Positions 1 through 9,402 of a DNA stretch of 64,000 bases are shown in pieces. The stretch comes from Blastococcus aggregatus (GTDB lineage: Bacteria > Actinomycetota > Actinomycetes > Mycobacteriales > Geodermatophilaceae). Both the position numbers and the translations under genes were made by a program. The notes below the pieces were generated by a model, which saw only the letters and a list, made by a program, of their open reading frames with translations, did not search any database and was not told where the DNA came from. Position 1 is the first letter of the stretch. Each line of letters begins with the position of its first letter. Location of the stretch: contig NZ_OBQI01000001.1 in NCBI RefSeq assembly GCF_900221005.1, positions 434,001 through 498,000 on the forward strand. The letters are read 5' to 3'.

Positions 1-667
1 GCAGCACGGCGACTGGCTGCTGCGCGCGGCGGACGGCTTCAGCGGCCGCGCCAACTCCGCCCTCGTCGTCGGCGATCCGGCCGAGCCGCTCGAGGACGCC
101 GTCGCCACCGTCACCCGCTGGTACGACGCCCGGAGGCTCACCCCGCGGGCCCAGCTCCCCGGGCCGGCCGGCGCGGCCGACGCGGCGTTCGCCGCCGCGG
201 GGTGGACGCGCGCCGAGGACGTCCTCGTCCTCACCGCCCCGCTGAGGCCGTGGTCCGCCCCGGAGGTGGCGGTGCAACTCTCCCCCGAGCCCGACGACGC
301 CTGGCTGGCCGGGTACCGCTACCGCGGCGCCCCGCTCCCGCCCGCTGCCCGGGCGGTGCTGACCCACGCCGACGACCCGCTCTTCGCCTCGGTGCGGCCG
401 ACCGCGCACGACCACCCCGCCGCCGTCGCCCGCGGAGTGGTGGAGGAGGGCTGGCTGGTGATCACCGCGGTCACCGTGGCCGAGGAGTTCCGCCGCCGGG
501 GGCTGGCCCGGGCGGTCATGGCCGCGCTCGCCGGTGCGGGGCGCGAGCGCGGGGCGCACGCGTGCCTCCTGCAGGTCAGCGACGACAACGAGCCGGCGCT
601 GGGCCTCTACGCCCGGCTGGGCTTCACGGAGCACCACCGCTACCACTACCGGTCGGCACCGGCCTGA
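1..667 (+). CDS. GNAT family N-acetyltransferase (5' truncated by window edge)
   Basis: An open frame enters from the left edge and runs 221 codons to TGA, so the N-terminus is missing. The visible start resembles the actinobacterial Rv0428c/cg3035-type GNAT proteins (WLLRAADGFSGRANSAL region). The C-terminal half has the GNAT acetyl-CoA signature VAEEFRRRGLARAVM followed by the strand-helix [13 protein letters not shown] typical of the domain end. The substrate is not predictable. The 3' end overlaps the 3' end of the convergent membrane-protein gene by 44 bp. Confidence 0.85.
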   Translation, partial: QHGDWLLRAADGFSGRANSALVVGDPAEPLEDAVATVTRWYDARRLTPRAQLPGPAGAADAAFAAAGWTRAEDVLVLTAPLRPWSAPEVAVQLSPEPDDAWLAGYRYRGAPLPPAARAVLTHADDPLFASVRPTAHDHPAAVARGVVEEGWLVITAVTVAEEFRRRGLARAVMAALAGAGRERGAHACLLQVSDDNEPALGLYARLGFTEHHRYHYRSAPA

Positions 668-1040
668 CACCTGCGGCCAGCACCCGGCCGGCCGCGAAGG
701 CCGCCGCGAGCACGCCGAGCAGCAGGAACGCCATGCCCACCCAGCCGGTGACCCCGGTGCCGACCAGCACCAGGTCGCCCTCGGGGCGCCGGACCATGGC
801 GGCCAGCGCCACCACCAGCCAGACCAGGGCCGGCAGCACGGCGACCACCCGGGAGCCCGACAGCCGGTGGGCCAGCCGCACCAGCAGCAGGTTGCCGACC
901 ACCGCGGCGAGCACGGACAGCGGCACGGGGACGACGCCGGCCTTCAGCGGCAGCCAGAACACCTCGACCAGCGCCAGCCAGGCGCCGGCGGCGACGGCGA
1001 GCACCGACCATCCGACGGTGGCGGCGGCCCGCCCGATCAC
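624..1040 (-). CDS. Small four-helix membrane protein downstream of mshB (DUF6113-like)
   Basis: The product is 138 residues with about four hydrophobic segments (roughly 5-25, 30-55, 60-80, 92-118) and a polar C-terminus. The GTG start overlaps the mshB stop codon (GTGA), so the two are probably translated together. A small membrane protein of this kind commonly follows mshB in actinobacteria and I associate it with DUF6113, but no function is known. The 3' end runs into the convergent acetyltransferase gene. Confidence 0.7.
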   Translation of the reverse strand: MIGRAAATVGWSVLAVAAGAWLALVEVFWLPLKAGVVPVPLSVLAAVVGNLLLVRLAHRLSGSRVVAVLPALVWLVVALAAMVRRPEGDLVLVGTGVTGWVGMAFLLLGVLAAAFAAGRVLAAGVRPVPTGSGSGGAP

Positions 1041-1930
1041 AGGTCCAGGCCGGCGAACAGGTCGTCCTCCCAGCCGTCCGGGCCGGCGGCCGGGCCGCGC
1101 TCGCCGCGCACCAGCCGGTAGTGCTCGGTGGCCATGACCTCCAGGCCCAGGTTGTTCGAGAGCGCGAAGAACGGGCCGTCGACGGTGATCTGCGTGGGGT
1201 GCGAGCGCATGGCGGCGTCCTTGCGGTCGGCGTGGGCGCGCGCGTCGACGGCGGTGGTGACGACGTCGTCCGGCACGACGAACGACACGTCGTCCAGATC
1301 CCCGAGACCGTCGAACACGGACGCCTCGCCCAGCGCGGCCATGGCGTCGATGCCCGCCTGCACCACCGATCGCGGCATCGCGTTCCAGTAGACCTTCGCG
1401 ATCTCCCAGGCCGCCCCGAGGTCGGGCCGGTAGCCGGGGTCCGCCGCGGCGTCCACGGCGCGCATCGCCACCCGGTGGGCCTGGATGTGGTCGGGGTGGC
1501 CGTAGCCGCCGTTCTCGTCGTAGGTCGCCAGCACCTGCGGCCGAACCTCGCGGATCACGGCCACTGCGTGCGCCGTCGCCTCGTCGAGGTCGGCGTTCCA
1601 GAAGGCGCGGGGGTGCTCGTTGGCCCGCGTCCCCATCATCCCGGAGTCGCGGTAGCGGCCCGCGCCGCCGAGGAACCGGGAGTCGGTCACGCCGAGCGCG
1701 GCCATGGCGTCCCGCAGCTCGCCGATCCGGTAGCCACCGAGCTGGTCGGCCTGGTCGGCGGCCAGCTGGGCGAGGTCGGGGACGAGGATCTCGCCCTCCT
1801 CCCCCAGCGTGCAGGTGAGCAGGGTGACCCCTGCCCCCTCGGCGACGTAGCGGGCCATCGTGGCGCCGTTGCCGATCGTCTCGTCGTCGGGGTGGGCGTG
1901 GACGAACAACACGCGGCGAGAGGAGGTCAC
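1037..1930 (-). CDS. mshB: N-acetyl-1-D-myo-inositol-2-amino-2-deoxy-alpha-D-glucopyranoside deacetylase (MshB)
   Basis: This is the zinc-dependent deacetylase that produces GlcN-Ins in mycothiol synthesis. The family AHPDDE zinc motif lies near residue 11, and [15 protein letters not shown] in the middle matches the second metal/substrate region. At 297 residues it has the usual MshB length. A GTG at 1951 would add seven residues, but the GTG at 1930 has AGGA seven bases upstream and starts right at the conserved [11 protein letters not shown] strand, so I prefer it. It lies just downstream of the peptide ABC operon on the same strand; the upstream gap to that operon is 24 bp. Confidence 0.92.
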   Translation of the reverse strand: MTSSRRVLFVHAHPDDETIGNGATMARYVAEGAGVTLLTCTLGEEGEILVPDLAQLAADQADQLGGYRIGELRDAMAALGVTDSRFLGGAGRYRDSGMMGTRANEHPRAFWNADLDEATAHAVAVIREVRPQVLATYDENGGYGHPDHIQAHRVAMRAVDAAADPGYRPDLGAAWEIAKVYWNAMPRSVVQAGIDAMAALGEASVFDGLGDLDDVSFVVPDDVVTTAVDARAHADRKDAAMRSHPTQITVDGPFFALSNNLGLEVMATEHYRLVRGERGPAAGPDGWEDDLFAGLDL

Positions 1931-1954
1931 CCCGCGATCCTGCCGGATCACCGA

Positions 1955-3049
1955 CTACTCGACGTCGACGGGGACGACCGCCCGGGCCTCGGCGAAGTGG
2001 CACGCGGACGGGTGCCCCTGGCCGCGGTCGACCAGCTCGGGTGCCTCGGTGGCGCAGATGTCCTGCGCCTTCCAGCAGCGCGTCCGGAACCGGCAGCCCG
2101 AGGGCGGGTCCGCCGGGCTCGGGACGTCGCCCTGCAGCAGGATGCGGTCCTTCTGGCCCCGCAGGTGGGGCTCGTGCAGGGGCACGGAGGACAGCAGCGC
2201 CTGGGTGTAGGGGTGCGACGGCGTCGTGTAGACCTGCTCGTCGGTCCCCTCCTCCACGATGGAGCCCAGGTACATCACGGCCACGCGGTCGGAGATGTGC
2301 CGGACGACCGACAGGTCGTGCGCGATGAAGAGGTAGGAGAGACCGAAGTCGTCCTGCAGGTCCTCGAGCAGGTTGACCACCTGGGCCTGCACCGAGACGT
2401 CGAGCGCCGAGACCGGCTCGTCGCAGACGATGATCTCCGGCTGCAGGGCGAGGGCCCGGGCGATGCCGATGCGCTGGCGCTGGCCGCCGGAGAACTGGTG
2501 CGGGTAGCGGTTGACGTAGTCGGGGTTGAGCCCGACCCGGTCGAGCAGCTCCTGGGTGCGCTTGAGCCGGTCCTTGCGGGGCGCGATGTCGGCGTGCACG
2601 GACCAGCCCTCGGCCACGATGTCGCCGACGGTCATCCGCGGGTTCAGCGACGAGTAGGGGTCCTGGAAGATGATCTGGACCTCGCGCCGGTACTGCTTCA
2701 GCGCCCGGCCGGACATCTTCGCGACGTCCTTGCCCTTGTAGAGGATCGACCCGCCGGTCGGCTTCTCGAGCGCGACCAGCAGCTTGGACACCGTCGACTT
2801 GCCGCAGCCGGACTCGCCGACCAGGCCGACGGTCTCTCCCCGGCGCAGGGTCATGTTCACGCCGTCGACGGCGCGCACGTGCCCGACGGTGCGCTTGAAG
2901 AGGATCCCCTGCGTCAGCGGGAAGTGCTTCTGCAGGCCGCGGATCTCCAGCAGCGTCTCCCCGAGCGGGCCCCGGGCCGAGGCGCCGGCCGGGGACGTGA
3001 CGGGAGCGGACGCCGCGGTGGCGCCGGTGGGTGCGGACGGCTCAGACAC
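1955..3049 (-). CDS. Peptide ABC transporter ATP-binding protein (OppF/DppF type)
   Basis: One of two cytoplasmic ATPases of the Opp/Dpp-type importer. It has Walker [10 protein letters not shown], signature [14 protein letters not shown], Walker [13 protein letters not shown] and the switch His in LFIAHDLS. The C-terminal Opp/Dpp extension contains the cysteine-rich [12 protein letters not shown] motif, thought to be an iron-sulfur or metal motif in this subfamily. The alanine- and proline-rich N-terminal 30 residues are variable. The start overlaps the 3' end of the second ATPase by 8 bp, consistent with one operon read from 7.7 kb down to 2 kb. Confidence 0.93.
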   Translation of the reverse strand: MSEPSAPTGATAASAPVTSPAGASARGPLGETLLEIRGLQKHFPLTQGILFKRTVGHVRAVDGVNMTLRRGETVGLVGESGCGKSTVSKLLVALEKPTGGSILYKGKDVAKMSGRALKQYRREVQIIFQDPYSSLNPRMTVGDIVAEGWSVHADIAPRKDRLKRTQELLDRVGLNPDYVNRYPHQFSGGQRQRIGIARALALQPEIIVCDEPVSALDVSVQAQVVNLLEDLQDDFGLSYLFIAHDLSVVRHISDRVAVMYLGSIVEEGTDEQVYTTPSHPYTQALLSSVPLHEPHLRGQKDRILLQGDVPSPADPPSGCRFRTRCWKAQDICATEAPELVDRGQGHPSACHFAEARAVVPVDVE

Positions 3050-4088
3050 CGAGGACCTCTTCGCTGTAGTGGCACGCTGCCTCGCGGCCGGGGGCGACCA
3101 GGCGCAGCGGCGGGAGGTCGGTGGCGCAGTCGCGACCGGGCGCGGCCTCGGCGCCCAGGCGGCGGCGCGCGCACCGCGGGTGGAAGGGGCAGCCGCTCGG
3201 GATGGCGGCCAGGTTCGGCGGCTGGCCGACGATCGGCTGCAGCCGGCCGCCCTTCGCCTCCACCTGGGGCACCGAGTTCATCAGGCCCTCGGTGTAGGGG
3301 TGGCCAGCGTCGGTGAAGACGTCGTCGACGGTGCCGCGCTCCACGATGCGGCCGGCGTACATGACCGCGACGCTGTCGGCGACCTCGTTGACCACGCCCA
3401 GGTCGTGGGTGATGAGGATCAGGCCCATGCCCGTCTCCCGCTGCAGGTCCTTGAGCAGGTCCATGACCTGCGCCTGCACGGTGACGTCGAGCGCGGTGGT
3501 CGGCTCGTCGGCGATGAGGATCCGCGGGTCCAGGGCGATCGCCATGGCGATCATGACGCGCTGGCGCATGCCGCCGGAGAACTGGTGCGGGTAGTCGTTC
3601 ACCCGCTTGGCCGCAGCCGGGATGCGCACCCGGTCCATGAGCTCGATGGCCTTGGCCTTGGCCTCCTTGCGGGAGGCCCCCTGGTGCACCCGGAACATCT
3701 CGCCGATCTGCCACCCCACGCTGTAGACGGGGTTCAGGGACGACAGGGCGTCCTGGAAGATCATCGAGATGCCCGGGCCGCGGATCTGCCGCTGGTCCTC
3801 CTCGGACATCGTCAGCATGTCCCGGCCCTCGAACCGGATGGACCCGCGGACCACCGCGGGCGGGACGTCCAGGATGCCCATGATCGCCTGGGCGGACACC
3901 GACTTGCCGGAACCGGACTCACCGAGGATCGCCAGGGTCTCGCCCTCTGCCAGCGTGTAGCTGACGCCGTTGACGGCGTTGACCACGCCGGAGCGCTGCC
4001 GGAACTCGACGTGCAGGTCGTCGACCTCGAGCAGCGTGGCGCCCGTGGTCGCCGGCTTCGGCGTGGGGTCGATCTGGGACTGGGTCAT
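3042..4088 (-). CDS. Peptide ABC transporter ATP-binding protein (OppD/DppD type)
   Basis: The second ATPase of the importer, 348 residues. Walker A is GESGSGKSV, the signature is [14 protein letters not shown] and Walker [13 protein letters not shown], with the Opp/Dpp C-terminal cluster [13 protein letters not shown]. The ATG at 4088 overlaps the stop of the upstream permease gene (ATGA); a longer frame upstream is only the out-of-phase shadow of that permease. OppD and OppF homologues normally form a heterodimer under the two permeases. Confidence 0.93.
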   Translation of the reverse strand: MTQSQIDPTPKPATTGATLLEVDDLHVEFRQRSGVVNAVNGVSYTLAEGETLAILGESGSGKSVSAQAIMGILDVPPAVVRGSIRFEGRDMLTMSEEDQRQIRGPGISMIFQDALSSLNPVYSVGWQIGEMFRVHQGASRKEAKAKAIELMDRVRIPAAAKRVNDYPHQFSGGMRQRVMIAMAIALDPRILIADEPTTALDVTVQAQVMDLLKDLQRETGMGLILITHDLGVVNEVADSVAVMYAGRIVERGTVDDVFTDAGHPYTEGLMNSVPQVEAKGGRLQPIVGQPPNLAAIPSGCPFHPRCARRRLGAEAAPGRDCATDLPPLRLVAPGREAACHYSEEVLGV

Positions 4089-5056
4089 GCGCGCTGCCTC
4101 GGGTCGAGGGCGTCGCGCAGGGCGTCGCCCATCAGGATGAACGCCATCACCGTCAGCGTCAGCACGATGCTCGGGAAGAGCACCAGGTGCGGCGCCGTGC
4201 GGATCAGGTCCTGGCCGGCCGCGATCTGCAGCCCCCAGGAGATGGCCGGCCGCTGCAGGCCGACGCCGAGGTAGGTCAGCGTCGCCTCCGCGGCGATGAG
4301 CACGCCGATGGTGATCGTCGTGTAGACGAGCACCGGCGCGACGGCGTTGGGGAGGATGTGCCGGATCAGGATGCGGCTGTTGGACGCCCCCATGGCCCGT
4401 GCGGCGGCCACGTAGTCCGAGCTCTTCACGGCGATGACCTGCGAGCGAACCAGCCGCATCGCCGTCATCCACCCGAACAGCGCCAGCGCCAGCGCCACCG
4501 CGCCCGGACCCCGGGTGTTGAGGATCGGGATGTCGGTGGTCGGGCCCACGCGCAGCAGCACCAGGGCGCCCAGGATGAGCGGCAGCGCGTAGAAGATGTC
4601 CGCGATGCGGGACATGATGCCGTCGACGAAGCCGCCGAAGTAGCCGGCGATCGCGCCCACGACCACGCCCAGCAGCAGGACCACGACCACGGCGAAGATG
4701 CCGATGATCAGCGAGTTGCGGGCGCCGTAGACGACGTTGGCCATGTAGTCGCAGCCCTGCTGGTCGTACCCGAACCAGTGCTGCGCCGAGGGCAGTGCCT
4801 TGGAGTTGGCCAGGTCGCACGCGCGGGGGTCGGCCCCCCGCACGAACAGCTGCGGGAACAGCGCGACGACCACGAGCAGCGCCGTGAGCACGGAGCCGAT
4901 CCAGAAGAGCGGGTTGCGCTTGAGCGCCCCCCACGCGTCGGACCACAGGCTGTTCTGCCGCGAGCTGAGCGGGTCGACCGACGGGCTGGCCAGCCCGGTC
5001 GTCGTCCCGGCCTCGACCTCGTCCTTGCGCAGGTCCATCTGCTGCTGGTCAGTCAT
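4085..5056 (-). CDS. Peptide ABC transporter permease (OppC/DppC type)
   Basis: An inner-membrane permease of 323 residues with the binding-protein-dependent transport fold. The N-terminal cytoplasmic segment is followed by an OppC_N-type first helix (FWIGSVLTALLVVVALF) and five further helices. The EAA loop is visible as AARAMGASNSRILIRHILPN, which docks on the ATPases. The start overlaps the upstream permease gene by 8 bp, as expected for an operon. Confidence 0.92.
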   Translation of the reverse strand: MTDQQQMDLRKDEVEAGTTTGLASPSVDPLSSRQNSLWSDAWGALKRNPLFWIGSVLTALLVVVALFPQLFVRGADPRACDLANSKALPSAQHWFGYDQQGCDYMANVVYGARNSLIIGIFAVVVVLLLGVVVGAIAGYFGGFVDGIMSRIADIFYALPLILGALVLLRVGPTTDIPILNTRGPGAVALALALFGWMTAMRLVRSQVIAVKSSDYVAAARAMGASNSRILIRHILPNAVAPVLVYTTITIGVLIAAEATLTYLGVGLQRPAISWGLQIAAGQDLIRTAPHLVLFPSIVLTLTVMAFILMGDALRDALDPRQRA

Positions 5057-5972
5057 AGCGGATCCTCGGGTCCAGGATGGCGTAGAGGATGTCGACCACC
5101 AGGTTGAAGAAGATGAAGAAGAACACCATCAGCGTCACGATGCCGACGACGACGGCGCCCTCCTGCGAGCTGATGGAGTCGAACACCTCGCGGCCGATGC
5201 CGGGCAGGTTGAAGACGGTCTCGGTGACGATGGCACCACCGAGCAGTGCGCCGATGTCGGCGCCGATGAACGTGACCACGGGGATCAGGCTGTTGCGCAG
5301 CGTGTGCCGGATGATGACCCGGCTCCGGGGCAGGCCCTTCGCCCGCGCCGTCCGCACGTAGTCCGCACGCATGTTCTCGGCGATGCTCGTGCGGGTCAGC
5401 CGGGCCACGTAGGCCAGCGAGCCGGAGGCCAGCACCAGGCCGGGCAGCACGTAGCTGAACCAGCCGTCGCGGGTGCCCGCGATGGGGAACCAGCCGAGCT
5501 TGAGGCCGAACAGCAGCTGGGCGATGAAGGCCAGCACCAGGATCGGGATCGACACGATGATCGTCGTCGACACCAGGACCAGGTTGTCGAAGTAGCTGTT
5601 GCGGCGGATGCCCGCGAGGACGCCGGCGATGATGCCGATGATCGTCTCGAAGAGGACGGCGACGATAGTCAGCCGCACCGTGACCGGGAGCGTGCGCTCG
5701 ATGGTGTCGAGCACCGGGCGGCCGCGGAAGTCGGTGCCCAGGTCACCGCGGAGCAGCCCCTTGAGGTACTCCCAGTACTGGATCCAGAGCGGGTCGTTGA
5801 GGTGGAAGCGCTCCTTGAGCACCTCGACCACGGCCGGGGACAGCGGGCGGTCGCCGCCCAGGGCACGGATGGGGTCGCCCGGCAGGGCGAACACCATCGC
5901 GAAGATCAGGATGGACGCGCCCAGCAGTACCGGGATGGTGAGCAGCAGGCGGCGCGCTACGTAGCGGCCCAT
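5049..5972 (-). CDS. Peptide ABC transporter permease (OppB/DppB type)
   Basis: A 307-residue permease. The N-terminus MGRYVARRLLLTIPVLLG is the standard OppB/DppB opening, with a periplasmic insertion around residues 30-100 and the EAA loop TARAKGLPRSRVIIRHTLRN near residue 200. It is the first of the four genes lying below the hairpin that follows the solute-binding-protein gene, so its expression probably depends on read-through of that hairpin or on an unseen promoter in the 142-bp gap. Confidence 0.93.
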   Translation of the reverse strand: MGRYVARRLLLTIPVLLGASILIFAMVFALPGDPIRALGGDRPLSPAVVEVLKERFHLNDPLWIQYWEYLKGLLRGDLGTDFRGRPVLDTIERTLPVTVRLTIVAVLFETIIGIIAGVLAGIRRNSYFDNLVLVSTTIIVSIPILVLAFIAQLLFGLKLGWFPIAGTRDGWFSYVLPGLVLASGSLAYVARLTRTSIAENMRADYVRTARAKGLPRSRVIIRHTLRNSLIPVVTFIGADIGALLGGAIVTETVFNLPGIGREVFDSISSQEGAVVVGIVTLMVFFFIFFNLVVDILYAILDPRIRYD

Positions 5973-6045
5973 GGTCCCCCTCGGGTGCGAGCCCGGGCAG
6001 GCGCCTCGGGCCGGTGTTCATCGTGCGCTTCCTCGCGCATACGCG

Positions 6046-6088
6046 CCGCCGGGGGCGACCGTCCTTGGTGGACGGGCGCCCCCGGCGG
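6046..6088 (-). terminator. Strong hairpin between binding-protein and permease genes
   Basis: Arms 6046-6064 and 6070-6088 pair at 18 of 19 positions around a 5-nt loop. The hairpin lies 27 bp past the stop of the binding-protein gene in its direction of transcription. There is no T-tract, as is common in GC-rich actinobacteria. A partial terminator or mRNA-stabilising stem here would give more binding protein than permease. Confidence 0.7.
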
Positions 6089-6114
6089 GTGGTGCGGGTC
6101 CTGCTAGTGAGCGG

Positions 6115-7734
6115 TCAGTTGACCGTGACCTCGGAGAGGACGACGCGCTGGAACAGGTCCAGGCGGACGTTGCTCACGTTCTCCGTGTGCACCGACTGGA
6201 TCTCGGTGAAGAACAGCGGCGCCATCGGCATGGCCTCGGCGATGATGTCCTCCGCCTGGTTGTACAGCTCGATGGCCTCGGCCTCGTCGCCGGCCTGGTC
6301 GCCCTGGGCGATCAGGTCGGAGACCTGCGGGTCGGCGTAGAAGCTGTAGTTCGAGCCCAGCGGGGGCTGCGACTGCTCCGTGAACAGCGGGGTCAGGTAG
6401 CTCTCCGCGGCGGGGTAGTCGAAGCTCCAGCCGTACCGGTAGGGGCCGGTCCAGCCCTTGCTCTCACCGAGCGGCAGGTACTGGGCGAAGTCCAGGTCGC
6501 CCCGGAGCTGGAACTCCAGGCCCAGGTTCTGGCGCAGCTGGTTGCCCACGGCCTCCATCCACGCGTCGTGCGAGGCACCGGCGTTGAACCACAGCTCGAC
6601 CGGCTGGCTCGTGTCGAAGCCGGACTCCTCGAGCAGCGCCTTGGCGGCCTCCGGGTCGTAGGCGCAGAACTCGCAGGCGCCCTCGCGGTAGCCGTCGACG
6701 ACCGGCGCGACGAACGAGTCGGCCGGGGTACGGGTGCCGGCGAAGATGGCCTCCGAGATCGCCTCGCGGTCGATGGCCATCGAGATCGCCTGGCGGACCC
6801 GCGGGTCGGCGTAGCGGGCGTCGTAGGTCGGGAAGCCCAGGTAGGTGATCTGCGAGGACTCGGTCTCGATGAACCGGTCGCCGAACTCGCTCTGCGCGGA
6901 CTCGATCACGTCGGCCGGGATGACGTCGATGATGTCGACGTTGCCGTCCTGGGCGTCGGTGTAGGCGGTCGCCACGTCGGCGTAGACCATGAACTCGACC
7001 GCGTCGGCCTGCGCGGCGTCGTCGCCGGCGTAGTCCTCGTACTTGGTCAGCGTGACGCCCTCACCGGGCACCCACTCCTCCTCGGCCTGGAACGGGCCGT
7101 TGCCGACCGGCTGCTTGCCGAACGCATCCGGGTCCTCGAAGAAGACCTCGGGCAGCGGGTAGAAGGAGTTGTAGCCCACGACCGCCGGGAACAGCGCGAA
7201 GGGCGCCTCGAGCTCGACCGTGAAGGTCAGGTCGTCCTCGACCGCGAGGCCGGAGAGCTCGGTGGCCGCGCCGTCCTGGACCTCCTGGAAGCCCGCGATG
7301 CGGGAGAGGTACGAGCCGCCGTCCTGCGCGTTCTCCGGGTTGGCGGTGTAGTTCCAGGCGTTGACGAACGACTCGGCGTCGACCGGCGTGCCGTCGTGGA
7401 ACGTCCACCCGTCCTTGAGGGTGATCGTCCAGCTCTGGTTGTCCTCGGACTCGATGGACTCGGCGACGCCGTCGAACTGGACCTCGCCCTCCTCGCTGAA
7501 CTTCACGAGGCCGGTCCACAGAGCGTTGACGACCTGGTCACCCTCGCTCTCGGTGGTGTTACCCGGGATGAGCGGGTTCTCCGGCTCGGAGACGAACATG
7601 CTGAAGGTGCCGCCGCCGGAGCCGCTGCCCTCGCTGCCGGAGCCGTTGTCGTCGTCGCCGCCACAGGCGGACAGCAGCATCGCGCCGGCCAGGGCCGTCG
7701 CGACGAGCGCGGAGTTGCGCTTGGTGAACTTCAC
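6115..7734 (-). CDS. Peptide ABC transporter substrate-binding lipoprotein (SBP family 5)
   Basis: An extracytoplasmic peptide-binding lipoprotein of 539 residues. The signal peptide is short and basic (VKFTKRNS) with hydrophobic core ALVATALAGAML and lipobox LSAC, followed by a Gly/Ser/Asp linker. Family 5 features include WTITLKDGWTFHDGTPVDAESF and GNGPFQ. A longer frame starts at 7830, but GTG at 7734 has GAGAGG eight bases upstream and places the lipoprotein signal correctly. It is the first gene of the importer operon. The specific peptide substrate cannot be told from sequence. Confidence 0.93.
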   Translation of the reverse strand: MKFTKRNSALVATALAGAMLLSACGGDDDNGSGSEGSGSGGGTFSMFVSEPENPLIPGNTTESEGDQVVNALWTGLVKFSEEGEVQFDGVAESIESEDNQSWTITLKDGWTFHDGTPVDAESFVNAWNYTANPENAQDGGSYLSRIAGFQEVQDGAATELSGLAVEDDLTFTVELEAPFALFPAVVGYNSFYPLPEVFFEDPDAFGKQPVGNGPFQAEEEWVPGEGVTLTKYEDYAGDDAAQADAVEFMVYADVATAYTDAQDGNVDIIDVIPADVIESAQSEFGDRFIETESSQITYLGFPTYDARYADPRVRQAISMAIDREAISEAIFAGTRTPADSFVAPVVDGYREGACEFCAYDPEAAKALLEESGFDTSQPVELWFNAGASHDAWMEAVGNQLRQNLGLEFQLRGDLDFAQYLPLGESKGWTGPYRYGWSFDYPAAESYLTPLFTEQSQPPLGSNYSFYADPQVSDLIAQGDQAGDEAEAIELYNQAEDIIAEAMPMAPLFFTEIQSVHTENVSNVRLDLFQRVVLSEVTVN

Positions 7735-8053
7735 GTGGAAGGCCTCTCTCGTCCCGCGGATGCGGGGTCTCGGACTGGTCGGCCGGTGCTCGGCGTGAAC
7801 GCTGGGCTCCGGCGATCGTGTGTCGGACACGCACGTGCTCGGGCGCAGAACCCCACGTGCACGGTGAGCAACGCTATGCAGCCCCTGCCCGGGTTGCTAC
7901 CGACGTTGTCCATTTGTGACCTGCTTTCACGTTCTCACAGCGGGCACCGCAACCTCTCCAGGGGTCTCTGCCGGCCACGGGAGAGGTTCCGGTCGGGGCG
8001 GCGTCCGTCCGGATGCCTTGCGGCCCGCGGGTCGACCGTGGCCCGTGGGTGCA
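7735..8053. other. Gene-free divergent region between peptide transporter and CsbD gene
   Basis: About 320 bp with no supported coding sequence. It must carry the promoter for the binding-protein gene on the minus strand; a TAGCGT box near 7875 is a weak -10 candidate without a good -35. I see no riboswitch or RNA gene. Confidence 0.5.
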
Positions 8054-8080
8054 GGTGTCGGACCGGATGCCCGCGGGTAG
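8054..8080 (+). promoter_or_regulatory. Possible SigB/SigF-type promoter of csbD-like gene
   Basis: GGTGT at 8054-8058 and GGGTAG at 8075-8080 are separated by 16 bp, close to the actinobacterial general-stress consensus (GGWWT, 16-17 bp, GGGTAY). The predicted transcript starts near 8088, ahead of the purine-rich ribosome-binding site at about 8099-8110. CsbD proteins belong to the SigB regulon in several Gram-positive bacteria, which supports the reading. Confidence 0.5.
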
Positions 8081-8117
8081 GTGAGGGTCCGGATCCACGA
8101 GGAGAGAGGACGCAGCC

Positions 8118-8288
8118 ATGAGCGGCGAGGACAAGACGAACAACAAGATCGAGGAACTCGGCGGCAAGGCCAAGGAGGCCGTCGGCAACGCGACCGGCGA
8201 CAAGGACCTCCAGGCCTCCGGCCAGAAGGACCAGACGAAGAGCAACCTCAAGCAGGCCGGCGAGAAGGTCAAGGACGCCTTCAAGTAA
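8118..8288 (+). CDS. CsbD family stress protein
   Basis: A 56-residue hydrophilic protein too small for most gene callers. It has the CsbD pattern: an N-terminal NNKIEELGGKAKEAVGNATGD, a central KDLQASGQKDQTKSNLKQAGEKV and a Lys-rich end. The ribosome-binding site is GAGGAGAGAGGA, seven bases before the ATG. CsbD-like proteins are general-stress induced, small and probably unfolded or helical; their biochemical role is unknown. A SigB-like promoter upstream and a perfect hairpin downstream make this a single-gene transcript. Confidence 0.9.
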   Translation: MSGEDKTNNKIEELGGKAKEAVGNATGDKDLQASGQKDQTKSNLKQAGEKVKDAFK

Positions 8289-8304
8289 GCCGGAGCACCT
8301 GACC

Positions 8305-8340
8305 GCGGAGGCCGCACCCCACCCGGGGTGCGGCCTCCGC
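8305..8340 (+). terminator. Rho-independent-type hairpin after csbD-like gene
   Basis: A perfect 16-bp GC-rich inverted repeat (8305-8320 with 8325-8340) around a 4-nt loop, starting 16 bp after the CsbD stop. No T-tract follows. Confidence 0.8.
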
Positions 8341-8350
8341 CGCGTCTCCT

Positions 8351-8405
8351 GCACTTTCTGCACCGAAAGTCCGCTCCCCAGACAGACTTTCGGTGCAGAA
8401 AGTCC
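8351..8405. repeat. Inverted pair of 22-bp hairpin repeats (cluster 1)
   Basis: Two copies in opposite orientation at 8351-8372 and 8384-8405, 11 bp apart. Each copy has arms GGACTTTC and GAAAGTCC around a GGTGCA loop (near-consensus here). The pair fills the gap between two convergent genes and ends one base before the stop of the DUF559 gene. Confidence 0.85.
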
Positions 8406-8406
8406 C

Positions 8407-9300
8407 TCAGACGGTCGGGGCGGTCGAGCGCAGGGCCTCCCGGATGCGCCGGACGACGGCCTCCATGTCCCGCAGGTCGGCGGCACCGAGCCGGATCACC
8501 CGCCAGCCCGCAGCGACCAGCCGCGCGTAGCGGGCGTCGTCCTTGACGATCTGCAGGCCGTCGAAGTGGTAGGCCCCCTCGTACTCCACGATCACCCGCG
8601 CCTCCTGCCACGCGAGGTCGACCACGCCCAGGAACTCCCCGCCCTCCACGACGACGAACTGCGGCGTCGGGACGGGCAGACCGGCTCGGACGCAGGCGAC
8701 CCGCACCCACGACTCCGGCGGGCTCTGACTGCGTCCGTCGACGAGCGGGAGCACCTTCTCGACCCGCGAGGCCCGCCATCGCCCGTGCGACTGCGCGAGA
8801 TCGGCGACGGCGGTCGGGAGGTCGAGGTGCCCGGTCCGCACCATGGCGTCGAGCATCGCGACGGCATCCGGCACGGTCTCCAGCGTCGCGACGTCCCACG
8901 CCGTCCGCAGCGGCCCGGTGACACGGGTCCCGTCGATGCTCACGATGTCCGACGGCGCGAGGGGCGTCCGGTGTGCCCTGATCCCCCTGGGCCCGCGCCA
9001 GGACGAGCCCTCCGGCACGAGGACGACGACGGCATCGGCGGGCGAGGCGAACGGCGCTCCCCACCACGCCGCTGCGGACCTGCCGCCCAGCACCGCCGCT
9101 GACGGCATGACCAGAGAGGCCGCAACAGCGTGGAGCCGGTGATCCGCCTCGAGGCCGGGGTCGGCGTAGACGTTGTGCAGCAGCCGGCGGTAGAGGCCGG
9201 ACGTGAGCTGCCGCGGCGTCACAGCCCCCTCCGACACCGCGTGCGAGCCGAGGAAGACACCGTGGAGCCGCTGCGTGCGCACGCCAGCAGCGTGGGTCAT
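8407..9300 (-). CDS. DUF559 domain protein with AbiEi-like N-terminal region
   Basis: A 297-residue protein of a type very common in actinobacteria. The N-terminal part (RLHGVFLGSHAVSEGAVTPRQLTSGLYRRLLHNVYADP) resembles the winged-helix region annotated as AbiEi antitoxin-like. The C-terminal 110 residues have the DUF559/Vsr-like PD-(D/E)XK pattern: GVVDLAWQEARVIVEYEGAYHFD, then KDDARYARLVAAGWRVIRL. A nuclease role is inferred from the fold family only. The ATG at 9300 is preferred over one at 9354, which would add an Arg-rich non-conserved tail. No toxin or methylase partner is adjacent. Confidence 0.8.
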   Translation of the reverse strand: MTHAAGVRTQRLHGVFLGSHAVSEGAVTPRQLTSGLYRRLLHNVYADPGLEADHRLHAVAASLVMPSAAVLGGRSAAAWWGAPFASPADAVVVLVPEGSSWRGPRGIRAHRTPLAPSDIVSIDGTRVTGPLRTAWDVATLETVPDAVAMLDAMVRTGHLDLPTAVADLAQSHGRWRASRVEKVLPLVDGRSQSPPESWVRVACVRAGLPVPTPQFVVVEGGEFLGVVDLAWQEARVIVEYEGAYHFDGLQIVKDDARYARLVAAGWRVIRLGAADLRDMEAVVRRIREALRSTAPTV

Positions 9301-9356
9301 CCGCCGCCGTCGCGGGCCCGTCGTCCACAGCCCCCGCGCCGACCCCGGCGCCACCC

Positions 9357-9401
9357 GGACTTTCGGTGCAGAAAGTCCCGGACTTTCGGTGCAGAAAGTC
9401 C
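9357..9401. repeat. Direct pair of 22-bp hairpin repeats (cluster 2)
   Basis: Two perfect copies in the same orientation, 9357-9378 and 9380-9401, one base apart. They end one base before the stop codon of the NUDIX gene, so they are downstream of it in transcription, and lie 56 bp upstream of the DUF559 start. Confidence 0.9.
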
Positions 9402-9402
9402 G

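Noticed and set aside
1121-3316. Very long plus-strand open frames across the ABC transporter and mshB genes
   Set aside because: They are high-GC shadow frames with His/Val/Gly/Asp-biased composition and no domain features, antisense to clear genes.
8351-9401. 22-bp repeats as a CRISPR array
   Set aside because: Spacing is irregular (1 bp, 11 bp, then about 950 bp), orientation varies, and copies track gene ends.
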